64,000 nucleotides of DNA from Moringa oleifera (Eukaryota > Streptophyta > Magnoliopsida > Brassicales > Moringaceae), in the NCBI GenBank assembly GCA_021397835.1, contig JAJFZO010000305.1, positions 47,501-111,500 of the forward strand. Direction: 5' to 3'. The position numbers and the translations under genes are program-made. Shown one piece after another: positions 40,736 to 52,157 of this stretch; position 1 is the first letter of the stretch, and each line of letters opens with the position of its first letter. Under the pieces are notes generated by a model. It saw nothing but the letters and a program-made list of their open reading frames with translations. It made no database searches and was not told the origin of the DNA.

Positions 40736-43700
40736 GATGAGGGGGCTGGCTGTAATGGGCGCCCGTGGCCTGGCTGGCGCGCCCATCGCTGCCGCACTTT
40801 GGGCAAGTAGCCCATGCCATTCTTGCTGGGGGCTGCCGTGGCGTGCCTCCTGTCCCCATGGTCCATGTGATGCGGCTCCCCTAGCTCACTAGCTGGGCAC
40901 TACGTCGAGGGACAGATACAAGGGGCTTGGCTCGCGATGAGCGCCACTAGCTTGGCTGGCGCACCCACCGTTGCTGCACGCTGGGCACTAGGCTGATGCC
41001 GTACCTGCTGGGGACTACGCCTAGGTTTCGTGCGACGCGGCTCCCCTGGCTCACTCGCTGGACACTACATCAAGGTTGGGGGATGAGGGGGCTGGCTTGC
41101 GATGGGCTCCCGTGGCCTGGTTGGCGCGCCCACTGCTGCTGCACGTTGGGCAAGCAGCCCATGCCGTGCCTGCTGCGGGATGCCAAGGCATGCCTCCCGT
41201 GCCCAGGGTCCATGCGACGTGGCTCCCTTGGCTCGCTCGTTGGGCACTATGTCAAGGGGCTAGCTTGCTATGGGCGCCGGTGGCCTAGCTGGCACACCCA
41301 ACGCTGCTGCCTGCTAAGCAAGCAGTCCATGCCGTCCTTGCTGGGGGCTGGTAAGGCATGCCTCCCGTGCCCAGGGTCCATGCGACGCGGCTCCCCTGGG
41401 TACCTCGCTGGGCACTATGTCGAGGGGCAGGGATGAGAGGCAAGCTCGCGATGGGGGCCCGTGGCCAGGCTGTCGCGACCACCGCTAATGCAAGCTGGGC
41501 AGGAAGCCCATGCCACGCCTGCTGGGGGCCGCTAAGGCGTGCCTCAAGTGTGCAGGGTCCGTGTCATGTTGCACCCCCTGGCTCGCTCGCTGGGCACTAT
41601 GCCGATGGGCTGGCTCGTGATTGGCGCCCGTGGCCTGGCTGACACACCGACCGCTGCTACATGCTGGGCAAGTAACCCATGCAGTGCCTGCTAGGGGCTG
41701 CCGAGGCAAGCCTCTCATGGCCAGAGTCTGTGCGACGTGGCTCCTATAGCTCGCTCTATGGGCACTATGTCGAGGGGTAGGGACGAGGACGCTGGCTCGC
41801 GATGGGTGCCTGTCGCATGGCAGGCGCGCCCACCGCTTTTGCACACTGGGCCAACAACCCATGCCATGCCTTCTTGGGGCTGTTGTGGCATGCCTACTAT
41901 GCCCATGGTCCGTGAGATGCGGCTCCCCTAGCTCGCTCGCTGGGCACTACGTCGAGGGGCAATGACGAGGGGGCTTGCTCGTGATGGGCGCCTAGGGCCT
42001 GGCTGGCGTGCCCACCACCACTGCGCGCTGGGCAACCAGCCCATGCCATTCCTGCTGGGGGCTACCAAGGCGTGGCTCCCGTGCCCATGGTCTGTGTGAC
42101 AAGGCTCCCCTGGTTAGTTCACTTGGCATTATGTTGAGAGGCTAGCTCGCGATGGGCTCCTGTAGCCAGGCTGGCACGCCCTTCGCTGCCGCACACTAGA
42201 CGAGCAGCCCATGCCGTGCCTGCTGGGGGATGCTGAGGCATGCCTCCCCTCACCAGTGTTCGTGCGATGCAACTCCCCTAGCTCGCTCGTTGGGCACAGT
42301 GTTGAGGGTTTGGCTAACGATGGGCTCCCGTGGCCAGGCTGGGGCAAGCATCCCATGCTGTGCTTGCTGGGGGCTGCCGAGGCGTGCCTCTCATGCCCAG
42401 GGTCTGTGCGAGGCGGCTCCCCTGGTTCACCTGCTGGGCACTATGTTGAGGGCTTGGCTTGTGATGGGCGCCCGTGGCCTAGCTCGCGTGCCCACCGCTC
42501 CCGCATGCTAGGCAAGCAGCCCATGCTGTGCCTACTGGGGGCTGCCAAGGCATTCGTCCTGTCCCCACCGTCTATGCGACGCAGCTCCCCTGGCTCGCTC
42601 ACTGGGCACTATGTTGAGGGACTGGCTCGTGATGGGCTCCCGTGCCCTGGCTGGTGCGCCAATCGCTTTCGTATACTGGGCAAGCATCCTGTGCCGTGCC
42701 TGCCAGGGGCTGCCGTGGCATGCCTCCCGTGCCCACGGAGCGACGCAGCTCCCCTGGCTCGCTCGATAGGCATTATCTTAAGGGGCTGGCTCGTGATGGG
42801 CTCCCGTGGCTTGGTTGGGGCACCACCGCTGCCTAATCCTGGGTAAGTAGCCCATGCCATTCTTGCTGAGGGCTGCCGAGGAAGGCCTCCAGTGCCTAGG
42901 GTCTTTGCAACGCGGCTCCCCTGCCTCACTCGCTGGGCACTATGTTGACGGCTTGGCTCGCGATGGGCTCCCGTGGCCTGGTTGGCACGCCCACCGCGGA
43001 TGCAAGCTGGGCAAGTAGCCCATGCAGTACCTGTTGGGGGCTGCTGAGGCATGCCTTCCATGTCTCGAATTCATGCAACGCAGCTCCCTTATCTCGCTCG
43101 CTGGGCACTATATCGAGGGGTTGGCTCGCATTGGGCGCCTTTGGCCTGGCTGGCGCGTCAATTGATCTGGCACGATGGGCAAGCAGCCCATGACGTGCTT
43201 GTTGGGGGCTGCCGAGGTGCGCCTCCCGTGTGCAGGATGAGTGCGACGACGCTCCCCTGGCTCGCTCGCTGGGCACTATGTTGAGGGGCTGGCTCGCGAT
43301 GGGCTCCCGTGGCATTGCTGACGTGCCCACCGCTGTCGCAAGCTGGGCCAGCAAGCCCATGGCATGCCTGTTGGGGGCTGTCGAGGCATGCCTCCCATGT
43401 CCCAGATTCGTGCAATGCAGCTCCCCTATCTCGCTCACTGGGCACTATATCGAGGGGCTGGCTCGTGTTGGGCGCCCGTGGCCTGGCTGGCGCGTCCACT
43501 GATCTGGCACGCTGGGCAAGCAACCCATGCTGTGCCTGCTGGGGGCTGCTGAGGCAAGCCTCCTGTGCCCAGGGTGAGTGCAATGTGACTCCCCTAGCTT
43601 TCTAGATGGGCGCCCATCACCTGGCTGGCGCGCCACCGCTGCCTCACGTTAGGTAAGTAGCCCATGCCGTTTTGGCTAGGGGCTGCCGAGGATTGCCTCC

Positions 43701-46700
43701 CGTGCCCAAGGTTTGTGCAACGCGGATCCCCTGGCTCGCTCGTTGGGCACTATGTTGAGAGACTGGCTCGTGATAGGCGCCCGTGCCCTGGCTGGTGCAC
43801 CCATCACTGCTGCACGCTGGGCAAGCAGCCCATGTCATGCCTGCTAGGAGCGGCCAAGGCATGCCTCCCATGCCCAGGGTCCATGCGACGAGGCTCCCCT
43901 GGCTCACTCGCTGGGTACTACGTCGAGGGGTAGGGACGAGAGGGCTGGCTCGCGATGGGCACTAGTGGCATGGCAGGCGCGCCTACCGCTGCCACACGCT
44001 AGGCAAGCAGCCCATGCCGTACCTGCTCAGGGCTGCCATGGCATGCCTCCTGTGCCCATGGTCTGTGCGATGCAGATCCCCTAGCTCGCTCGCTGGGCAC
44101 TACGTCGAGGGATGGGGACAAGGGGGTTGGCTCGTGATGGGCGCCCGTGGCCTGGCTAGCACGGCCACCACCGCCGCGCGCTGGGCAGGCAGCCGATGCC
44201 GTGCCTACTGAGGGCTTCCAAGGAGTTCCTCCCGTGCCTAGGGTTCGTGTGACAATGCTCCTCTGGTTCGCTTGTTTGGCAATATGTTGAGGGGCTGGCT
44301 TGCGATCGGCTCCTAGGGCCAAGCTGGCGCACCCTCCGCTGCCACACGCTGGATAAGTAGCCCATGCCATGCTTGTCGAGAGGCTGCCGAGGCATGCCTC
44401 CCATCCCCAATGTCCATGCGATGCGGCTCCCCTAGGTCGCTCACTGGGGCACTATGTTGAGGGGCTGGCTCACGATGGGACCCCATGGCCTGGTTAGCAC
44501 GCCCACTGCTGACACATACTGGGCAAGCAGCCCATGACGTGGCTGATGGGGGCAGCCGAGGCGTGCCTCCCATGCCCAGGGTCTGTGCGACGCGGCTCCC
44601 ATTGCATGCTCACTGGGCACTATGTCAAAGGGCTAGTTCGCTATGGGCACCCGCGGCTTGGCTGGCACGCCCACCACTTCTGCACGCTTGTCAAGCAGCC
44701 CATGCCGTGCTTGCTGGGGGATGCAGAGGCATGCCACCCATGCCCAGGGTCCCTTGTTGGGCACTACATCGAGGGTCAGGGATGAGTGATCTTATTTGGG
44801 ATTGGTGCTTATGGCCTGGCTGGCGCGCTTCCCGCTGCGACACGCTGGGCAAGTAGCCCATGCTGTGCTTGCTGGGGGCTATCGAGGCGAGCCTCTCGTG
44901 CCTAGGGTCCGTGCAACGCGACTCCCTTGGCTCGCTCACTGGGCACTATGTCGAGGGGCAGGGCACCAGGGTGCTGGATCGCGATAGGCGCCAATGGCCT
45001 GGCTGGCACGCCCACCGCTACCACACGCTGGGCAAGCAACCCATGCTATGCCTGCTGATGGCGGCCGAGGCATTCCACCCGTGCCCAGGGTTCGTGCCAT
45101 CCGGCTCCCCTGGCTTGCTTGCTAGGCACTATGTTGAGGGGTAGGGATGCGGGGACTAGCTCGCGATGGGCGCCCGTGGCCTGGCTGGCGCGCCCACCGC
45201 TGCAGCACGTTGGGCAAGCAGCCCATGCTGTGCCTGCTGGGGACTGCCGAGGCGTGCCTCCCGTGCCCAGGGTCCGTGCGACACAGCTCCCTTGGCTCGC
45301 TCGTTTGGCACTACGTTGAGGGATAAGGACAAGGGGGCTGGCTAGCGATGGGCACTCGTGGCCTGGCTTGTGCGCTCACCGCTGCCCCACACTGGGCAAG
45401 CAGCCCATGCCATGCCTGCTAGGGGCTTTTGAGGCATGCGTCTCATGCCCAGGGTCTGTGCGACGCGGCTCCCCTGGCTCGCCTGCTACGCACTATGCCG
45501 AGGGGTTGGCTCGTGATGGGCGCTTGTGGCCTGGCTAGCGTGCCCACCGCTGCCATACGCTGGGCAAGCAGCCCATGCCGAGCCTGCTGGAGGCTTCCGA
45601 GGCATCCGTCCCATGCCCAGAGTCTGTGCGACGCGGCTCCCCTGGCTCGCCTGCTGCGCACTATGCCGAGGAGTTGGCTCGTGATGGGCGCTCGTGGCCT
45701 GGCTGGCGTGCCCACCGCTGCCGCACGCTGGGAAACCAGCCCATGCCGAGCCTGCTGGGGGCTGCCGAGGCATGACTCCTGTGCCCAGGGTCCGTGCTAC
45801 GCGGCTCCCCTGGCTCGCTCGCTGGGCACTATGTCGAGGGGCTGGCCCGTGATGGGCACCCATGGCCTTGTTGGCGCGCCGACCACTGCTGCATGCTGGG
45901 TAAGAAGCCTATGCTGTGCCTGCTGGGGGCTGCCGAGGCATGCCTCCCATGCCCAAGGTCCGTGCGACATAGCTCCCCTGGCTTGCTCGCTGGGCACAAC
46001 GTCGAGGGACAGGGACGATGTGATTGGCTCGTGCTGGGTGTCGATCGCTTGGCTGGCATGCCCACCGTTGCCGCACCATGGGCACTTGGCCTATGTCGTG
46101 CTTGCTAGGGCCTGCCGATGTGTTCCTCCCGTGATCCGTGCCTGTGCGACGCGGTTCCCCTAGCTCGCTCGCTCGGCACTAGGTCGAGGGTCGAGGACGA
46201 GGTGGCTTGCTTGCCATGGGCGCCACTAGCCTGTCTGGCTCGCACACAGCTGCCGCACGCTGGGCACTTGGCCCAAAGGGTGCCTGCTGGGGGCTGCCGA
46301 GGCATGCCTCCCGTGCCAAGTGTCCATGTGACGCGACTCCACTGGCTCGCTCGTTGGGCACTATGTCGAGGGGCAGGGCACCAGGGTGCTGGATCGCGAT
46401 GGGCGCCAATGGCCAGGCTGGCACGCCCACCGCTGCCTCACGCTGGGCAAGCAACCCATGCTATGTCTGCTGAGGGCGGCCGAGGCATTCCTCCCGTGCC
46501 CAGGGTCCGTGCGATGCGGCTCCCCTGGCTCGCTTGCTAAGCACTATGTTTATGGGTAGGGATGCGGGGGCTAGCTCGTGATGGGCGCCCGTGGCCTGGC
46601 TGGCGAGCCCTCTGCTGCAGCACGTTGGGCAAGCAACCCATGCTGTGCCTGTTGGGGACTGCCGAGGCGTGCCTCCCGTGCCCAGGGTCCGTGCGACACG

Positions 46701-48900
46701 GCTCCCCTGGCTCGCTCGTTTGGCACTACGTTGAGGGATAGAGACAAGGGGGCTGGCTAGGGATGGGCACCTGTGGCCTGACTGGTGTGCTCACCGCTGC
46801 CCCACACTTGGCAAGCAGCCCATGCCATGCCTGCTAGGGGCTTCTAAGGCATGCGTCTCATGCCCAGGGTCTGTGCGACGCGGCTCCCCTGGCTCACCTG
46901 CTGCGCACTATGCCTAGGGGTTGGCTCGTGATGGGCGCTCGTGGCCTGGCTAGCGTGCCCACCGCTGCCATACGCTGGGCAAGCAGCCCATGCCGAGCCT
47001 GCTGGGGGCTGCCGAGGCATGACTCCTGTGCCCAGGGTCCGTGCTACGTGGCTTCCCTGGCTCGCTCGCTAGGCACTATGTCGAGGGGCTGGCCCGTGAT
47101 GGGCACCCATGGCCTTGTTGGTGCGCCGACCACTGCTGCATGCTGGGTAAGAAGCCTATGCTGTGCTTGCTGGGGGCTGCCGAGGCATGCCTCCCGTGCC
47201 CAGGGTCCGTGCGACACAGCTCCCCTGGCTCGCTCGCTGGGCACAACGTCGAGGGACAGGGACGATGGGACTGGCTCGCACTGGGTGCAGGTCGCTTGGT
47301 TGGCACGCCCACCGCTGCCGCACCATGGGCACTTGGCCTATGCCTTGCTTGCTAGGGCCTGCCGATTTGTTCCTCTCGTGACCCATGCCTGTGCGACGCG
47401 GCTCCCCTAGGTCGCTCGCTCGGCACTACGTCGAAGGCTGGGGACGAGGTGGCTTGCTTGCCATGGGCGCCACTGGCCTGTCTGGTTCGCACACAGCTGC
47501 CGCACGCTGGGCACTTGGCCCAAAGCATGCTTGCTGGGGGCTGCCGAGGCATGCCTCCCGTGCCAAGTGTCCATGTGACGCAGCTCCGTTGGCTCGCTCG
47601 ATGGGCACTATGTCGAGGGCCTAGCTTGTGATGGGCACGCATGGCCTGGTTGGCGCGCCCACCGCTGTTGAAAGCTGTGCAAGTAGCCCATGCCGTACCT
47701 GCTAGGGGCTGTCGAGGCATGCCACCCGTGCCCAGGGTCCGTGGGATGCGACTCCCCTGGCTCGCTCGCTAGGCACTATGTCGAGGGGCTGGCTTGTGAT
47801 GGGCGCCCGTGGCCTGGCTCGCGCGCTGACTGCCCTCGTACACTGGGCAAGCAGCCCATGCCGCGCCTGCTGGGGGTCACCGAGGCTTGTCTCCCGTGCC
47901 CAGGGTCCGTGCGACGCGGCTCCCTGGCTCCCTCGTTGGGCACTATGTCGAGGGGCTGGCACGTGATGGGCGCCCGTGGCCTGGCTGGCGCTCCCACCGC
48001 TGCCGCACGCTGGGCAAGCAGCCCATGCCTTGCCTGCTAGGGGCTGCCTAGGCATGCCTCCGGTGCCCAGGGTCCATGCGACGCGGCTCCCCTGGCTCGC
48101 TCGCTGGGCACTATGTCGATGGGCTGGCTCATGATGGGTGCGCCCACCGCTGTCGAAAGCTGGGCAAGCAGCCCTTGCCGTGCCTGCTAGGGGCTGTCGA
48201 GGCATGCCTCCTGTGCCCAAGATCGGTGCGATGCCGCTCCCCTTGCTCGCTTGTTGGGGACTATGTCGAGGGGCTGGCTGGCGATAGGCGCCCATGGCCT
48301 CGCTGGCACGCTTACCACCCCCGCACCCTGGGCAAGCAGCCCATGCCGTGCCTGCTAGGGGCCGCCGAGGCTTTCCTCTCGCTTGTTGGGCACTATGTCG
48401 AGGGGCCGGCTCGTTATGGGCGCCTGTGGCCTTGCTGGCGTACCCAACGCTAATACACGCTGTGCAAGCAGCCCATGCCGTGCCTTCTAGGGGCTGCCGC
48501 AGGGTGCCTCTTATGCCCAGGGTCCGTGCGATGCGGCTCCCCTGGTTCGTTCGCTGGGAATCATGTCGTGGGGCAGAGATGAGGGGCTGGCTCGCAATGG
48601 GCGCCTGTTTCCTGGCTGGCGTGCCCACCGCTGTTGCAAGGTGGGCAAGCAAGCCTTGCTGTGCCTACTGGGGGCTGCCAAGGCATGCCTCCCATGCCCA
48701 GGGCCCGTGTGACACAGATCCCCAGGCTCGCTGGCATGGCACTATGTTGAGGGGCAGGGACGAGGGGGCTAGCCCATGATGGGTGCCCGTGGCCTGGCTG
48801 GCGCGCCCACCACTCCCACACGCTGGGCGGGCAGCCCTTGCCATGTCTGCTGGGGGCTGCCGAGGTGTGCCTCCCGTGCCCAGGGTCCACGCAACGCGGC
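40736..48900. repeat. Intergenic spacer tandem repeat array, left part (about 46 monomers)
   Basis: The array mixes monomers of about 168 and 182 bp. Most carry the variant gggcactatgt(c/t)gagg, unlike the gggcagtaagt form dominant at 9967-14443. The stretch 42120-43600 is almost entirely the short form. The array is interrupted at 48901 by a plus-strand retroelement and resumes at 53307. No genes are present; the long open frames reflect monomer composition. Confidence 0.92.
44961..47445. repeat. Higher-order repeat, 1415-bp period
   Basis: Marker variants recur 1415 bp apart: gggcaccagggtgctggatc at 44961 and 46376, tgcagcacgttgggcaagca at 45201 and 46616, and catgcgtctcatgcccaggg at 45435 and 46850. 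A later marker (gaggtggcttgcttgccatg, at 46199 and 47446) is 1247 bp apart. The second copy has therefore lost one 168-bp monomer, matching the doubled monomer at 45435/45603. Confidence 0.85.
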
Positions 48901-49440
48901 TGGGTGCCGAGGCATAGGCGTGGTGAGTCTTGCTCCACGCCCGGACCTACAAGTGTGGAGGGCCACACTAGCAAGGCAAAAACATATGAGTTAGATATGG
49001 GAACGAATGCGGGAGACCTGGTGAGAAATCGAGTTTCATATCACAGTGGCGAGATACGCTGATGAGCTGGGAATGTTGTGGAGTGAGGGATAAAGCACAC
49101 AAACAGGCCCACCAGGTGCTTAAGGGGAAAGCAGCAGAGACGCCTCTAGCAAGCACCAGAATATGGTGGTGCGAATATGTCCAGTGATGGGAACACAGGG
49201 CAGAATCCGGGAACACAGCTTGGCATGGATGAAAAGTCTAGCAAGCGAACATATTCCACTAAGTAAGGATATGACTATTGGCTAGAGGAGGGTCAAGGCG
49301 ATAGAAGGATAAGAATGAGATGTCTATCCCGAAAGCCAAGGGAGAGAAGGCTCGAGAAGAGTCCTGAACGGGAACCACCTCCTCAAGCCTATCCAAACCG
49401 GTTGAAAGTGGATAAGAAGGCTTGGAGAAGACTTCAAAGG

Positions 49441-49680
49441 AGATGAGATCCTTGACTCAAGGAGAGTCCTTGCAGGAGAAGGATGCTATCGAAATATCCT
49501 TGACTCACGGAGAGTCGTTGTAGGAGAAGGATGCTATCCAAATGGAGAGTCCTTCCGGGAAGAGGATGTTATCCAAACATCCTTGACTCATGGAGAGTCC
49601 TTGTGGGAGAAGGATGCTATCTGAGGATCCTTGACTCATGGAGAGTCCTTGCGGGAGGAGAATGCTATCTAAACTTTGAA
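49441..49680 (+). repeat. 48-bp tandem repeat inside the 5' LTR (five copies)
   Basis: Five imperfect copies of atccttgactca(a/c/t)ggagagt with ggagaaggatgctatc, one of them shortened. The 3' LTR has four copies (about 52725-52905). The minus-strand LTRs have a single copy. Confidence 0.85.
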
Positions 49681-49785
49681 GATAAGCCTCAATGGGATAA
49701 AGATTCATGATCAAGATTAGGTGGCCTATCCGAATAACGTGGGATAACTAAGAGAGAGTGTTTGAGTAGGACACTCCTCAACTAG

Positions 49786-49794
49786 TATAAAAAG
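49786..49794 (+). promoter_or_regulatory. LTR TATA box
   Basis: TATAAAAAG precedes a G run and the segment cttgggttcagttgtaaaca, the likely RNA start region of the element. The same box is in the 3' LTR at 53014-53022 and in the minus-strand LTRs. Confidence 0.65.
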
Positions 49795-50081
49795 GGGGCT
49801 TGGGTTCAGTTGTAAACACATTGAGTAATACAAACTCAAGTGTGGGTAGCTAGAGGCTTTGCGTACTCTTCGGGAGAGACCCTTCTTTTGTAAAGAGTTC
49901 CTTTATTGTCAATAAAGGTTGAGAAAGAGTTCTTGTAATACGGCCTCCTTACTCTGCTTCTGCATTATTGTCTCTTCTTCTTCGCTTGTTGTGGGCTCAG
50001 AAAGTTGGGCTGGCTAGGTGGACGCACTTAGCGCCATGACACTAGGCTTGCGCTGATCCCGCAACAGACGGTGTGACAGTT

Positions 50082-50093
50082 TGGTATCAGAGC
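50082..50093 (+). other. Primer binding site (initiator-Met tRNA)
   Basis: TGGTATCAGAGC lies three bases after the 5' LTR and matches the complement of the plant initiator-methionine tRNA 3' end. It is the usual primer site of plant LTR elements. Confidence 0.9.
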
Positions 50094-50151
50094 GCGGTTT
50101 CGATCACCACTTTCTCAAACTCGTGGTTGATCTCATCGCTGCCAAGCCCCC

Positions 50152-50688
50152 TTGCCAGGAGGGAGTGAGTCGATGCGAGAGCGTGTCACTCGGTTGGAAG
50201 AGATCATTCGTGCATCGTCGGAGGGATCGACGTGCACACTAGTGGAGTTGATGGAGACAATCGCCCAGCGACAATCCTCGATGGTAGAGGACATTGGAAA
50301 CCTCAAGGAGACTGTGAGGAGCCTTGACACCGAGATTGTGTTGCTGAAAAGGGCTGCCCATGCATCAACAGTAGGAGCGGATTCTCCTATGGCTAAGTTG
50401 AAGGTGCCAGAACCAAAGCCGTTCTCTAGAGAGAGGAACGCCAAGGAGTTTGAGAACTTCTTGTGGGATATGGAGCAGTATTTCAAAGCTGCTCGAGTGC
50501 TCGAAAACGACCAGGTAATGATCACATCCATGTACTTATCTGGTGATGCTAAGTTGTGGTGGCGCACTTGTATGCAGGATGACGCTATCATGGGGAGGCC
50601 TAGCATTGATTCGTGGGAGGCAGTCAAAAAGGAATTGAAGGAGCAATTCCTGCCATGCAACACATCGTTCATGGCTAGGAACAACTAA
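50152..50688 (+). CDS. gag: Gag N-terminal part
   Basis: This 178-residue open segment begins at TTG, where the family ancestor seems to have had ATG (the other copy has ATA). The next in-frame ATG is at 50173 (MRERVTRLEE). It has a coiled-coil-like region near residues 45-65 and the conserved block NFLWDMEQYFKAARV followed by DAKLWWRT. Gag would form the particle that packages element RNA. The frame ends early after SFMARNN because of a frameshift near 50680; the gag sequence continues in another frame. Confidence 0.88.
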   Translation: MPGGSESMRERVTRLEEIIRASSEGSTCTLVELMETIAQRQSSMVEDIGNLKETVRSLDTEIVLLKRAAHASTVGADSPMAKLKVPEPKPFSRERNAKEFENFLWDMEQYFKAARVLENDQVMITSMYLSGDAKLWWRTCMQDDAIMGRPSIDSWEAVKKELKEQFLPCNTSFMARNN

Positions 50689-51156
50689 AGCGCTTGAAGC
50701 AGATGGGCTCAGTGCGCGACTTTGTGAAGGAGTTTAGTTCCCTGATGTTAGACATCAAAAACATGTCAGAGGAGGACAGGTTGTTTAACTTCTTATGAGG
50801 CTTGCAGCCGTTGGCTCAAGCAGAACTGAGGCGGCAAGGTGTCAAAGACTTGCCCTCAGCGTTTTTCGTGGCGGATAGCCTGGTGGATTTCAAGTATGTT
50901 GGTGATGCTTCCGAAAAAGGTGAGAAACGAGGGAGGGCTGGAAAGGAGATGAAAAAGCCCAATGGCAAGGGCAAGAAAAAGAAGAATGCCGAGTCCAGCT
51001 AGCCTCGGAGCTCATCCCCTTCGAAGGGTAAGGGAAAGAATGTGGACCAAGGGGGTTGCTTCTTATGCAATGGGCCAAATAGAGCACACGACTGTCCACG
51101 CAAGGAGAAGTTAGCAGCGCTCATAGCAGCAGAGGATTCCCCCCGAGGAAGAGGAA
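50689..51156 (+). pseudogene. gag: Gag C-terminal part and zinc knuckle, broken
   Basis: Translation in the shifted frame continues gag (SVRDFVKEF, MSEEDRLFNF). A TGA near 50797 interrupts it, and open sequence resumes at 50802-51004 with a lysine-rich tail. The zinc knuckle near 51057-51095 reads CFLCNGPNRAHDC: the expected His is Asn, so metal binding should be lost. Confidence 0.82.
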
Positions 51157-51915
51157 ATGAATGCCACAACTCGGGCGAACCCAATCCAATTGCTGAATGC
51201 GATCACACCTAATAACTTGCATGAAGGGTTGATCTATGTCCCGGTGAAGGTAAACGGGAAGGATGCAATGGCAATGTTGGATGCGGGAGCTACCAACAAT
51301 TTCATCGTGGAAAAAGAAGCGGGAAAGCTAGGGCTTAAGCTTTCTCCAGCCTCTTTCAAGTTCAAAGCAGTGAATGTTGAGGCGAAGGCAGTATGCGGAG
51401 CTGCCACTACGACCCTTGAAGTAGGCAAATGGAAAGGTACTTCCAACTTCACGATAACTCAGTTAGATGACTTCGATGTTATCTTGGGTCTAGAATTCTT
51501 CAGACAAGCCAAGGCATTGGTGATGCCCCACTTAGGTGGACTACTCGTGGCTGATGAGCGAGCCCCGAGCCTAATCAGAACCGAAGCAGCAAGGGAGCTT
51601 TCGGTAAACAAGAAGCAGATCGGGTTGCAATCTGCAAAGTGGTTTAAGTCAGAACTGCAAAAAGGTGAAGTGACGATGCTGGCAGCACTATTCGAGGCAA
51701 AAGCATATCAGGTCGTGGAGGTACCTGACGAGAGTGCTGAAGTGTTGAGGGAATTCAACAGCAGGATGCCATCGAAACTCCCCAAGACATTGCCTTCGAG
51801 GAGGAATGTTGATCATATGATCGGGAAGAAAGTTGGAGCAGTAGCTTGTGGGTTGAAGCTACAGCAACATCTGAGGATGCACCCAACATTCCACACGAGC
51901 TTCCTTAAAGTTTAG
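51157..51915 (+). CDS. pol: Protease fused in frame to integrase C-terminus
   Basis: This 252-residue frame starts just after the knuckle. The aspartic protease spans about residues 26-120, with active site DAGA at 42-45 (Thr changed to Ala). It continues to the segment before reverse transcriptase (LPSRRNVDHM). At residues 222-223 (about 51823) it jumps in frame to the integrase C-terminal region (KKVGAVACGLKL, HPTFHTSFLKV). In other copies these parts are about 2.6 kb apart. The frame stops after SFLKV at a TAG. Confidence 0.9.
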   Translation: MNATTRANPIQLLNAITPNNLHEGLIYVPVKVNGKDAMAMLDAGATNNFIVEKEAGKLGLKLSPASFKFKAVNVEAKAVCGAATTTLEVGKWKGTSNFTITQLDDFDVILGLEFFRQAKALVMPHLGGLLVADERAPSLIRTEAARELSVNKKQIGLQSAKWFKSELQKGEVTMLAALFEAKAYQVVEVPDESAEVLREFNSRMPSKLPKTLPSRRNVDHMIGKKVGAVACGLKLQQHLRMHPTFHTSFLKV

Positions 51916-51959
51916 GAAGATGCCAATCGCTGATGCAAGCAGGCTAAGCATGCACCGCC

Positions 51960-52157
51960 GGTAACTCGAGTTCAACTTGACAAGGAGATAGAGAAAATTC
52001 TGGATCATCGAACAAGGGGCTATAGTAAGATGAATCAGAGGACATATTACTTAGTCCAGTGGAAAGGCATTAGTGAGGTGGATGCTCGAGGACCAGATCA
52101 AGGCGTACCACAACACTAAGCCGACGAGGGCGTTGGGCTTTTCTGGTGGGGGTGGTT
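51960..52157 (+). pseudogene. pol: Chromodomain, broken
   Basis: The segment matches the chromodomain at 6243-6450 (KILDHRTRGYSK, TYYLVQWKG). About 33 nucleotides are then missing, removing the SWEKDTTLWQF part. The remainder ends in the glycine-rich tail over the polypurine tract. It cannot fold as a full chromodomain. Confidence 0.82.

Larger units (their letters stand above)
48901..50078 (+). repeat. 5' LTR of plus-strand chromovirus
   Basis: This 1178-bp LTR starts inside the family sequence at tgggtgccgaggcatagg and ends GGTGTGACA. It has a TATA box at 49786-49794 (TATAAAAAG) and AATAAA at 49911-49916. It is longer than the minus-strand LTRs because of an internal tandem repeat at 49441-49680. 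Confidence 0.92.
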
